A stretch of DNA of 64,000 nucleotides from Lineus longissimus (taxonomy: Eukaryota > Nemertea > Pilidiophora > Heteronemertea > Lineidae): assembly GCF_910592395.1 (NCBI RefSeq), contig NC_088308.1, positions 28,101,501 to 28,165,500 of the forward strand, written 5' to 3'. Below, in pieces: positions 1 through 10,560 of this stretch. The notes beneath the pieces were generated by a model. That model did no database searches. It saw only the letters and a program-made list of their open reading frames with translations, and was not told the DNA's origin. How positions within the stretch are numbered: position 1 is the first letter of the stretch; each line of letters starts with the position of its first letter. A program made the translations under genes and the position numbers.

Positions 1-3000
1 TAGGAATCTTAAGATTTTGAACGTCCTGATAAGTGATCAGATTGGTTTTGTAAGTTATCAAAATTATGTATGAATGAGAACAGGCCTCATGAGGAACTTA
101 CTGCCATGCCTATTTACTGATGCCGTATTCCTGTTGTCTTGTTGAAAAAGTGCATAATTACCAATGTGAGCAGTTTGGCTCTTTTTCTTGTATTCTAAAT
201 ATCTGTGGTGTTTGAACATGATTGATTGATTGTGCAATATTTTATCAATTAATGTATAGATATTTTAATAAAGATACCGTATTTAAACCTTTCAGCACGG
301 GTGGCTTTGATAATATCTTATGTGGATGTGATCTAAAATCTCTGTATTTCTTTTACCATTGGGTCCGGTTCAGAGATTGGTGTGTACTTTTCAAGACTAC
401 TAGATAGTGCTCCATGCTGAAAGGGTTAATCCATCATGCTTTGGGTCTTTAAGTATGAGATGATGTACCATAGTTTGAGTTATCCAATTAGCCAGGTCGG
501 CAGATTTCAAAAAATCTGATGAATTTGGTGATAACAGTTCCAGGGGAGAATCATGGCCCAAGAGGTTTATTGTTGAAATACCAACTGGTATGGTCTGAGT
601 TGGATAAACTCTCTTAGATCACGAAACACCTTTGCCATGCATCTATTTGGATAACACCTTCTACTGGTCTTTTCTTCTTGTATCTCATGAATGATTAAGC
701 ACGATATTTATACATATATGACTGTACATGTACATATATATGTATATATATTTGTCATGTTTGTCAAATTGTACAATCTTGTACAAAGTGGTTCTGTTGA
801 TAAATAATTATTATCTTATTTAGAATTCAAGTTGATCATAGTTGTAAACTTTTCAGCCGTTTGTCCAAGCGGTGATCTTGTGGTTCACTCTGTGTATATT
901 CAATGCTAAATCAAGTTGCACATGTATTCGTCACAAATGTAGGTTAAGATTATTTTTGTCGACATTGCTTGAGGTTCCTTTTGTATATTTTCTATTTTCA
1001 ATTTTTCTAACTGGTATGACGATCTGAATATATTTGTGCCACTAATTGGTGATTTCTGTGTGACATACATATTATGGCACTCAATAACCAGTGTCCCTAA
1101 GACCTGAAAGTGAGATGACCACAATGTAATCTTTCTCTGTTTCTCATAGAGCTAGTTTAGAGCATCGTTTCTAAGAAATACTGCAGATCTTACCCAATAG
1201 GCCCCGGTGTGAACATAACATATATAAATTGGATTATAACGCTTACAGGTTAGCTAATAAGGCAGATTTGCACTGAGGATGATTTAGACTATAACTGATT
1301 CCTGTGGGGCTCAATTGGGACTTAAAGGTGGATTCCATCCCGAGATCTTCCGGTTGAGGTTTATTATTAGATGACATCAGTTGCCTTCAGGTGTCGCTGC
1401 ATTCGTGGTGTTCTGGATATTTCAACTAATTCTCTGTCTTCTCCGTGCAGACCATCGCAAGTGATCTGTCTTTTTGGTTGAATTTTAGCCATCTTCGTAC
1501 TTAGATGTAGTGCTTGGTCGATTTATAAGGCGTAGAGCTGGATGCGAACATATTGGAGCTCTTTGAGTTACATTCGTTAACAGAGCTGGCTACGAATGCC
1601 TTGTGGATATTACATTCATTTGGATCACATCAGAAACTATTATTACAAATGCAAATAAACTAATTAGAATATCTGCCCCTATTTACCAGTTGGTGGTGAC
1701 AAAGGCCAACTATGAATGGCAAACAAACATCTTTATAAATGTCAAATAAGCTCATTTATCAAGTGAATGAAAAGTTTCACGGTTTTTGCATATTTCTCTT
1801 AAATGCTTCAAGAGGTTGCCCATAGGTTTAGGCATAGATTTATTTATTGTTGATTTGATTTTTTGTGTCACATTGTGCCTCTATGATTAATATATAAAGT
1901 TTAAAAGGCTGAATGTGACCAAAGAGATACTTTAATTTTGATTTATTTAGATGGTGGTTTATCCACTTTGACTTTGATTCAAATTGTTTATTTTTATTAC
2001 TGCAGTCTGTTGCTTGCATGTTGATTTATTCTAGTTATAACTCTTGCTTTGTTAGGCCTGCAGTGGCGACTTCTTTTGATGTTAACCTCAGTATGTCTCC
2101 CCTTGTCATGAGGGAAAAGGCACCTAAACACTTTGAACCTAGATTGAGTTAAAGGTCATTTGATGAGATATAAAAACATGAGAATTTTCATTTCCATTCT
2201 TTCACTATAAATACTCCGTACCAATGCAGTTTGCCGAGTTGTTTCAAAAGGAACAATGAAGTGATATGTGGTCCTCCCCTACCTTGCTCATACCACAAAA
2301 CACCTCACTTTATTGTGGAAGTTCTCATGCGTCTCGCAAGCCGCCATCATTGAATGCAACTTCTGGTTGTGATTGGAGGACTTGTCGACCAATGCCATCG
2401 TATCTCGCATCACTCACGGTGGTGAATAAGTATTGTCTGGTGTGTGTCAACAGTGTAGGTCGAGTGTAAACATAGTGTATAATATCTTCAATTTGTTCAA
2501 ACGCCTGTGGTCCTTTCTTTTTCCGTGGTACACAACTTCTCATTTTGTGAGTATTGAATGTTTTCCCCGGAGTCCTGGTCATAGTGGCGTGAGTCAGTTT
2601 CAAAACGATACCTGTAAACCCTGTCAACTGATTAGGAAATGTTGCACAAACTCGACCTTTTGAGAAGTTGCTGGTTCCTCCATGCAGACGTAGAAGGCCT
2701 ACCCTTCTGCTGGTTCTCTTTGAAGCCAGACTTGACCAGTTATGACCAGCACCCTGGTGTTACATGGCATTAGGACAGTGGCACCCTCCCCTCCTTTCCT
2801 GAACTTTGATGCAGTGCAATCATCTGTAGTTTCACTATAAGCTCAGGCTGCAGTGACTGGAGGACATGTCATTGATTGATGTACTTAAAGCTCAACCATT
2901 GGGACTAGTAGCCCTCGTTAAGGTTCAGGATATTGAACAACCAGGTCTGATAAACCAGTGCCAATACTATATATTCATTGCTCTGGTGTTTCAGTCCTGG

Positions 3001-3789
3001 CTCAGAAGTGTAGTATGCATTGAGACCTTGTAATTTTTTGTACCATATATGACCTTGTGTGGACAGCACAATCTGCACAAGTTGTTTTTCTAACCTTCTA
3101 GGTATATTTTGTGTCTGTATAGAGGCTGGTTGTGCTGCTCACACTGGGGAAGGACTTTCCTAAAGATCACAGAAATCACATGGATTATTCTTGGTGCCAT
3201 GGCTCACCCCTGCACAATCAAATGAGACCATCCATTAGAATATACATGTATTACTGTAATGGATTCTGCCATTTGGCTGAAGGGGGGAAGCAGCCGGGGT
3301 GTGCACTGACCTTTAGTTTCAGGTTAACTGTTTTGGCTGGAAGACCTTAGGGATTTATAAACATTGGTAAACATCGCAGTTCCTCTTAGAATCCTGGACT
3401 GGCTTCTCTGTAATTGACTAAGAAGTCCTCCTCAGAAGACAGGCACCAAAACACGTTTACCGCTGTAGTTATCTATTCTGGGTCACCTTTATACTCTGTG
3501 GAACATGAGGTTTCTGTGAACTTTTTTCTCTTTATAGCACCCCTAGTTTAGAGCAGACTTCATCACACATGCATTCAAAGTTGCATAATTTGCTAGATGT
3601 CATTGAAATTTTATCTCCAATTTAGCAGTTTTATTTCCTTAATGAGATGTACTATATAAGTGTAAGATGTAGTCAGGTGTTTAGAGTATCCGTCGATATT
3701 GGACACATTTGGTGGTAGCATACTCAACTAGAAACTCTGTCATGCTTTCATTCTGACAACCAGAGGATGCCAATAACACAATAAAGCAT
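1..3789. other. AT-rich non-coding stretch, no gene seen
   Basis: I see no exon with recognisable protein similarity and no splice-consistent gene. Open frames here are short and of low complexity. The plus strand is rich in T runs, as in introns or long 3' UTRs of many invertebrates, so this could be untranslated sequence of a gene outside the window, but nothing proves it. An AATAAA lies at about 3779, just before the tandem array. Confidence 0.5.
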
Positions 3790-4362
3790 GACCATGCTAA
3801 AAATTCTGTCTTCTTCCTTTCATTCAACCGGCTTGAGGTGGATGTGACATTGTCTTCATCATTTCTCTTGGAAGGAGCGACACAACCATGCTGAACATCC
3901 GTCTTCTTCCTTTCATTCTACCTTGAGGTGGATGGGACATTGTCTTCATCATTTCTCTTGGAAGGAGCGACACAACCATGCTGAACATCCGTCTTCTTCC
4001 TTTCATTCTACCTTGAGGTGGATGGGACATTGTCTTCATCATTTCTCTTGGAAGAGGCGACACAACCATGCTGAACATCCGTCTTCTTCCTTTCATTCTA
4101 CCTTGAGGTGGATGGGACATTGTCTTCATCATTTCTCTTGGAAGGAGCGACACAACCATGCTGAACATCCGTCTTCTTCCTTTCATTCTACCTTGAGGTG
4201 GATGGGACATTGTCTTCATCATTTCTCTTGGAAGAAGCGACACAACCATGCTGAACATTCCGTCTTCTTTTCATTATCACTCTAAGGAGATGTGACATTG
4301 TCTTCATCATTTCTTTTGGAGGAGGTGAAATGACCTTGCTGAACATTCAGCCTTCTTCCCAT
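3790..4362. repeat. 90-bp tandem repeat array (about six units)
   Basis: The motif GTCTTCTTCCTTTCATTCTA recurs at exactly 90-bp spacing (3901, 3991, 4081, 4171), with a diverged first unit near 3808 and a diverged last unit from 4261. Inner units differ by only one to three bases. Because 90 is a multiple of three, both strands stay open and give apparent proteins of 30-residue repeats; I read these as artefacts of the period. Confidence 0.9.
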
Positions 4363-6532
4363 CTTCTCTATCCCATGCAACGAGTTCAGTAGAATGATGA
4401 TAAATCCCTGGCTTGTGTATGCAGGGTGTGATATGTAGCTACAGAGTGCACCATGTCTCTGTTCAATGTGCCGTCTCTACTGAGCATGACATGTCTCCAC
4501 TGGACGTGTCATGTCCATACAGATATCTCATCTATCTCATAACATGCCTTAGATACTGAAGTATACACTGTGTCATTTAAGTCATGATTTCAACCCATTT
4601 CGTGCAGTGCATGTTCTACGTGATCCCTACAGGATTGATGTGTCGTGTCGTATGTACATGGTGTGCCTTGTCTCAACTGGATGGTTATGTTTTTTCTGGG
4701 TTTGCTCTGTCATCTCTACTAATCGTTTCATCACCTTATATTTGTGCACCAGAGGCTCTACTGGACTGTGAATTCTATTTTAATACGTTTGGACATGAAC
4801 ACGTTACCATGGTAACCAAGTGGTGGGTTGGAAACTAAAGTGTTTCAGCATTATAATCCAATCATCATCTACGTCAGCAGTGCATGACCGTCCTACGATA
4901 AAAGAGAGGATAGGCCTATGTTGTGAAGTTTTAATCATACTCCAAAGAATCTGTTTATGATTAAAGCAACGACACTGCACCATGGCCCTTAATACCTGCG
5001 CCCGTACGAACACTGCAGAGAAAGACAGTAAGACAAGGCCATTGGCCATTCTCAGACAACCGGATCGACGGGCCGACGCCCGTCTTCACATCTCTCACCT
5101 ATAGTCCCCGCTACATGTTGCAAACAGTATGCCACCACAAACAGAGTGATATTTCACGTACGAACTACCTTGTCAATAACAGGAACTCTCATGATGCCAA
5201 TATCGATGTGTGGAGAGTGATCCAGTCTGAGGATTGGCCATGCGGACAACCAATAGTGTCCTTGGTCCTCAGGTGGATGACCCATGCATTGGACATCCAG
5301 CCGAGGACCCAATACACCCTCTCAACAATAGTGCCCTGGACACAGGGGGAGAGCGCCCATTGCAAAGGAGGAGTTTGGCCGCCTACTTCAGGTGGGTGGC
5401 CCAGAGCAGTCCTTGATATTTGTTAACACGGAGTTACATTCGGCCTGATAATCCCAGCACAGGCTCTGTAACAAACTGCAACATGATATTCAAATTATAA
5501 AGACTCAATTGTTCACATCGGGTTACTTTATTATCGGAATAAAAGCTAGATTTTCTACTACAGATGTATTGAGCATAAAACGAAACGATGAAAACGAGAT
5601 GGATGATTGGATGTCTTGTTACTAATTGACTGTCTGAGGAGCTGAAATTCTGCCGCAAGCTCGATATCACTTAAACGATCGTGCCAGAAAAATGTCGAGA
5701 AATACAATTCAAATGTATTCCGGTTTCACTAGAGGCCATCTCGCATCATTTTGTTGATTCAGTTTATCGATTTGTACAATACAAGGCACTTATATCAATA
5801 GAGCTATGAGAATGGAACAACCAGTGCCTCAATAAACAAAACGGGTCGGCAAAATCTAGTGTCGTTTTATGTATCGGTATATCCTTTAATTGGGTAAATT
5901 GATTGTCATTGATTTAGTCAATGTGCAGACAAGCGTTGGTGAGGTCCATTTTCTTGTGAGTCTGAGTTTTACTCGTTAAGTACAAGGAAAGCGTTGTTGA
6001 GACCATGTATGATGTCAAAATATACAAGAGAGCAAGAATCGACCCAACACGCCATGGCGTCCAACACAATTCGTGGTTGTTGGCTTTGATAGAGGCCTGT
6101 CGAAGTCACAACGACACATTCTGAGCAGACGATATACCAGCACCACGGAGACAACGTCAACATAGAAAGCACTATCTACAAGACAAGATTATTGCAAGAA
6201 AGTCCAAAATATAAGCCTCTCCGCAGAGAAGGAGCATCTCCTCCTTGATGAGTATCTACGCCTTCTTCACCCATCTCGTCAATCAGTGATTGTGACCTGA
6301 AACGACAAACCGCTGATGATGAAGTCACATTCATTCCCAGATCATGGAGCTTCGAATATTCTGTGGCTTAGAAGTTTAAGTGGTCAAGTCATTAAGACAG
6401 AAGTGGATATCGTTGAAGACAGTGTTGAAGACCACTCGTCACTCAAGATTTAACGGATCACTTGGTTAATATTTTCCAGGCGATGTGCGAATCGCCCGGA
6501 TTGGTCGTTGCCCTTATGATGTCCCAGACGTG
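4363..6532. other. Intergenic spacer, no gene seen
   Basis: A loose run of short repeats around ATGTC(T)CCACTGGA lies at about 4430-4520. Otherwise I find no exon, RNA gene or clear repeat. Open frames at 5115-5426 and 5434-5670 have no recognisable domain and no splice-site support. Confidence 0.4.
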
Positions 6533-6817
6533 TCAGAAGGAGCATGAATCAAAGAAGAACTTTACTGTGTCCTTACCGCCATCCTTGCAACCGTCAGCGC
6601 ACTTCTTCTCATCAGGACAACATTTACAACAGTCGTGTTTAGCGGGCTGGTCCCCGCAGCAGTCTCCTCCCTTCTGTTTCTCACAGCAGCAACAGGAGCA
6701 GTCGGCTCCGCACTGACACTTTCCCGTCTCGCACTTGTTGTCGTCACAACACGCGGGCTTGCAGGTTCCTACAAGGACAAGAGTAAAAGAGGATGTCAGT
6801 AGAAAGGGAATGCTCAT
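6533..6817 (-). CDS. Metallothionein-like cysteine-rich protein (last exon; start uncertain)
   Basis: The reading frame ends at a TGA at 6533 and codes for about 78 residues with 20 cysteines, including CETGKCQCGADCSCCCC and two later CC pairs. Cys-X-Cys clusters without aromatic residues between them are typical of metallothioneins, which bind Zn, Cu or Cd in the cytosol. Reading in the minus direction, a good acceptor (pyrimidine tract, then TTGTAG) places the exon start at 6768, so upstream exons are probably missing from this call. The alternative is the ATG at 6817, which would give a hydrophobic leader resembling a signal peptide (MSIPFLLTSSF...) and a secreted cysteine-rich peptide. 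An unusual feature is the C-terminal tail KFFFDSCSF, which is aromatic and unlike classical metallothioneins. The family call is fairly firm; the gene start is not. Confidence 0.6.
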   Translation of the reverse strand: MSIPFLLTSSFTLVLVGTCKPACCDDNKCETGKCQCGADCSCCCCEKQKGGDCCGDQPAKHDCCKCCPDEKKCADGCKDGGKDTVKFFFDSCSF

Positions 6818-6860
6818 GATGCTGATAACAGGGATATGTGGAGGTGGGACGGGGAGATTG

Positions 6861-6945
6861 ATATCACAACAGGAGCAGCGATCCCCGCAGACACACTTGT
6901 CTCACATTTGTCGTCGCAGCAGTTGAGGACAAGGACAAGAGCACA
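6861..6945 (-). pseudogene. Decayed duplicate of the metallothionein-like exon
   Basis: On the minus strand this copies the start of the neighbouring exon, including the pyrimidine tract CTCTTGTCCTTGT. It then reads CCDDKCET and, after a four-base loss, CVCGDRCSCC in another frame. The acceptor AG is gone (TTGTCCTC in place of TTGTAGGA). It therefore looks like an exon duplicated in tandem and then broken by loss of the splice site and a frameshift. Confidence 0.6.
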
Positions 6946-7218
6946 CGGTCGTACACACGGTGGTGTCAGTGACACTTGGTTCCAGTTCAGGGAATACTGA
7001 GCCTGATATAAGTGGGGGAGTTTGGGCGGGGCTCCTACCACTCCGGGGAGAACAGGCAACCCTCACAGCCACTCATGCCCTTTCTCATTTGCTGCTACAA
7101 GAGCCGCCGGTTTGAAGACCACTGTCACACCTTCATTTCGTTGATAGGTCGTGCTAGTCTTAGGTTCTCTTTGAACAGAAATAAGACGAATAACTTTGTC
7201 TCCGAGTATACAGTGTAG

Positions 7219-7264
7219 ACTCCCGGGGCAGTCCATTGCGTCATCCTAATTGGATCTCCATATG
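7219..7264. repeat. Interspersed repeat fragment, related to 55205-55257
   Basis: The core GTCCATTGCGTCATCCTAAT and its flanks (GGGGCA before, TCTCC.TATGG after) recur at 55205-55257 with few changes. A weaker relative lies near 21575. This is probably a short dispersed element; its full limits are unclear. Confidence 0.4.
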
Positions 7265-7480
7265 GGAGGTAGGAGGCCGGTCCACTGTGTCAGGAGTGCA
7301 ATACAGTGTCGCTAGATTATGCCACTTGGTATCAACTCTTATTTATACACATCACTGAAATGCTACAAAGGTCACCCAGTGAGCGAACAAAGAACATCCA
7401 ATTAACACTGACAGTGTTCTAGTCGCACAGTACCCATTTACAGCCAGTTTATGATGATGATATCTGCCACATGTTGGGAC

Positions 7481-7612
7481 CTTCTCACTTGAGAATCATT
7501 CACCCGCCCTCGTGTCTGGTAGAACACTTGTCGCGCTCAACGCGAAACTTTGAGCGCGACAGCTGTTCTCGATACCAGACACGAGGGCGCGTGAATGATT
7601 CTCAAGTGAGAA
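7481..7612. repeat. Long near-perfect inverted repeat (hairpin, about 60-bp arms)
   Basis: The left arm 7481-7540 and right arm 7550-7612 are reverse complements apart from one mismatch (CCCGCC/GGCGCG) and a few bases of slippage near GAACACTTG/AGCTGTTCTC. The loop is only about 9 bases (CGCGAAACT). It is best explained as a foldback or MITE-type element. A transcribed long hairpin RNA precursor is possible. Confidence 0.85.
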
Positions 7613-10019
7613 GGGCACACTATGCAAGTGGTCGACTGGAATCTAGTAGAAATGACTGACTATCATTTCACAGACTTATCTACCAGTACCAACACAACAA
7701 TCAATGAATAACGGTCGTCTGTTAACCACGTGAGGGGATACAGAGAACGCAGCCAACTTGACATATACATTATGTCATTATAACTTATAAGTATACTAAT
7801 GTGACATTCCTGAACAGAATTCTAATTGATGCGTGGAGTCAAGCAGTACAGCTATATATTTCCTGATCACTCGATTACATCGTATATATAGACAGATCAT
7901 TAAGCACTGAGTTTTCAATCATGATAATTGGTATGAGGTTGTTTTGCGGTTAATCACCAAGTAACTATAACTTTAGCGCGGTTTTCAAGCTTTCTTCATC
8001 TTTACCATTGCCTCACATATTCTTCTTACTGCGCGGAATAATTCAGAAAAAAGTGAATGGGATCCATGCTCCGTCTCCATGGTGACAGCGCATGCTGGTG
8101 ATCTGTGGTAGTCAGTGTTGAATGACAATGAAGTGTTTGAACATGCAACGCGTTATATCCTCATCAGAAGGACAAAAAGGACCAGCGTTGTTGTTATTGA
8201 AGAATAGTTTATTGACCTGCTAATTCTGATGTCACACTACTGTTGTGATATAATGTAATCAAATGCTGTTAGTACGTATGCGACTGAACTTGACGTAGGC
8301 TACTGATCCTATATTAGTCACAGTATAGCAAGAACAAACAGACGATGGACGCTTTCTCTAAGAAACAGTATCAAAATTAGAATCAAATGGAACAATTTGA
8401 ATTATACTTCGGGCTGAAACGAAGATTGCCCACGAACAGAAATAGAAGAAAAAAAGCTTTTTTGTTACTGGATCCGCTAATTAATAAGATAAGTAGCGCG
8501 CGGCTGGCGACTTCTCACATCGGGATCGCGGGAGCATATTCTGATGAATACAGAAGCAAACGGGGAAAACCCTTGAGCATCGCAGACGACAAATAGGATT
8601 CATAAATGGCAATGCAGAGGGTATATATTGGTTTTGATAAAAAGCGGTGATGTATGAATTTATGGCGGCGACGGATCAATAATTGGTCGCGATAAATGTA
8701 AGACTGCATGGTTGTGCCGGTATACTTGGAATAGGAAAACGGATTATATGCTTACCTTGGCTAGACATGGTTGTCCTGGTTGTACGATATCCCGATTAAT
8801 CAGAAAATTATTTAACAAAAATGGAGACAAAATAGGAATCTGTGATCGTTGCCGACAGAGCCTTGGGTGGAAGAGACAGAGTGAGAGTGGCTGTAATATA
8901 TGCTATGCACTAGTCACTCTCCAAGCGCACCGTGTGCATCGCCGGCGCTGACTGCAAAACTCGAACCATCTCGGAAATTAATGTTCCAATGACCCTGACA
9001 AGAGGAAAATTGGTGTTTCATCGTTTTACCGATAGCGCACACTCGACGATATATGTCATTACTCACAAGGCGCGTGACTGGTTGAGGCCCCCGAGACTCA
9101 ATTAGCGCACGAGAGCGCAGCGTAATGACGCGCGTTTTCAGCGCTGATGCCGCCACCAGTATCACATCATTTTGTGATGGTAGAGCGGTATTCTGTCATC
9201 TTTTCCTCCCAGAGTTCTGTTTCAACTCACACCGGCCAAAATCACTAATTCTTGCTATTTCATGCACCAAGCTGTAGAATGCTGAGCATTACGCGGTTCC
9301 AAGCATCTCGTGTCCGAGTCTCTCCTCATTCATCCACAAAAAGGCTCACTCTCAGCATACCTGCGTGTTCTAAGCTGATGTTTGCCTTCGAATCAAGCAC
9401 CAAAGCTCCGCCGATGGGACAAATATAAGCGCGATGCCGTAAAAAGGGCAACCCAATTGGTGTCCATTGCCATCTGTCCTTTGAGTCACTCCGTATTGAG
9501 ACACCCCGTACATGTATATACCTACTCTCACTGAGACTCCGATGTGGCATGAAAAGGGTATTTGTCATTGAAGGTTGTGACTTGGTCCTCAGGAGACAAC
9601 CTTTATAGATTGACCAAGGCTCCAGCATAATATGGAAAGGAGATCTGTCGTCAAGGACTTCTATTCGTGATACTGTTCCGTGCTGTCATTGAATGTTTTC
9701 TGACACCCAGTATCTGCGATGGGGACGCCAGCATGGCATGGAAAAGATTGTCTCATGCTGGCCGGGACACGCTGTATAGATTGTGATGATGACGTCATGG
9801 TATTGGTCATTGAAAGTGTCTCGTGATGAATGTGACTGTCTCATCTCTTCTTCAAGTAGAACCTGTAACATATCTGATGGTTCCAAACAAGAGGTTGTGA
9901 CTTGATTGTCAGACTATCTTTGCAAAATCGTCTCCTTAGGCTGTTGGCGGCGCATTTGATGCCACAATTAAGTCGCCAGTGTGTGCATCTATGTTGTTTT
10001 AACCGAATGTGACATGTCC
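7613..10019. other. Intergenic spacer, no gene seen
   Basis: No convincing exon. A patch at about 9060-9160 is rich in GCGCG and CpG steps. From about 9540 to 9860 the sequence contains degraded relatives of the 94-bp array that follows (recurring TATAGATTG, CATGCTGG and GGGACAC words). Confidence 0.4.
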
Positions 10020-10560
10020 TGGTGGTCTCCGACAGGACTGTTGTGCTCTCATCAAGTTCCAGTTCTCTGTCACAATCTATACGGGTGTCCCTGGAAGACA
10101 TATCACAGGCAGCACAGGACTATTTCAAGGACGTTTAGATGGACTGGGAATGCTGGAGTCTGTCACAGTCTATACAGGGTGTCCCTGGAAGACATACCAC
10201 AGGCAGCACAGGACTCATTCAAGGACGTTTTGATGTACTGGGAATGCTGGAGTCTGTCACAATCTATACAGGATGTCCCTGGAAGACTTATCACAGGCAG
10301 CACAGGACTCTCTCAAGGACGTTTTGATGTACTGGGAATGCTGGAGTCTGTCACAATCTATACAGGATGTCCCTGGAAGACTTATCACAGGCAGCACAGG
10401 ACTCTCTCAAGGACGTTTTGATGTACTGGGAATGCTGGAGTCTGTCATAGTCTATACAGGATGTCCCTGGAAGACTATATCACAGGCAACACATGATTCT
10501 TTCAAAGACGTTTTGATGGCCCTGTAATCCTGGAGTCCCTGAGAGACAATGTTATAGACA
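10020..10560. repeat. 94-bp tandem repeat array
   Basis: GGAATGCTGG recurs at 10147, 10241, 10335 and 10429, exactly 94 bp apart, with partial diverged units on both sides. Each unit carries GTCTGTCACAATCTATACAG, CCCTGGAAGAC and CACAGGCAGCACAGGACT. Since 94 is not a multiple of three, the reading frame rotates from unit to unit, yet all three plus frames are open over several units. This produces long spurious open frames. Confidence 0.9.

Noticed and set aside
3824-4285. Open frames on both strands coding for 30-residue repeats
   Set aside because: They arise because the 90-bp satellite unit is a multiple of three and has no stop in those frames; there is no start context, splice signal or known domain.
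9981-10527. Overlapping open frames with a repeated YTGCPWKTYHRQHRT-like pattern
   Set aside because: The 94-bp period rotates the frame, so the same peptide appears in three frames; this is satellite DNA, not a protein.
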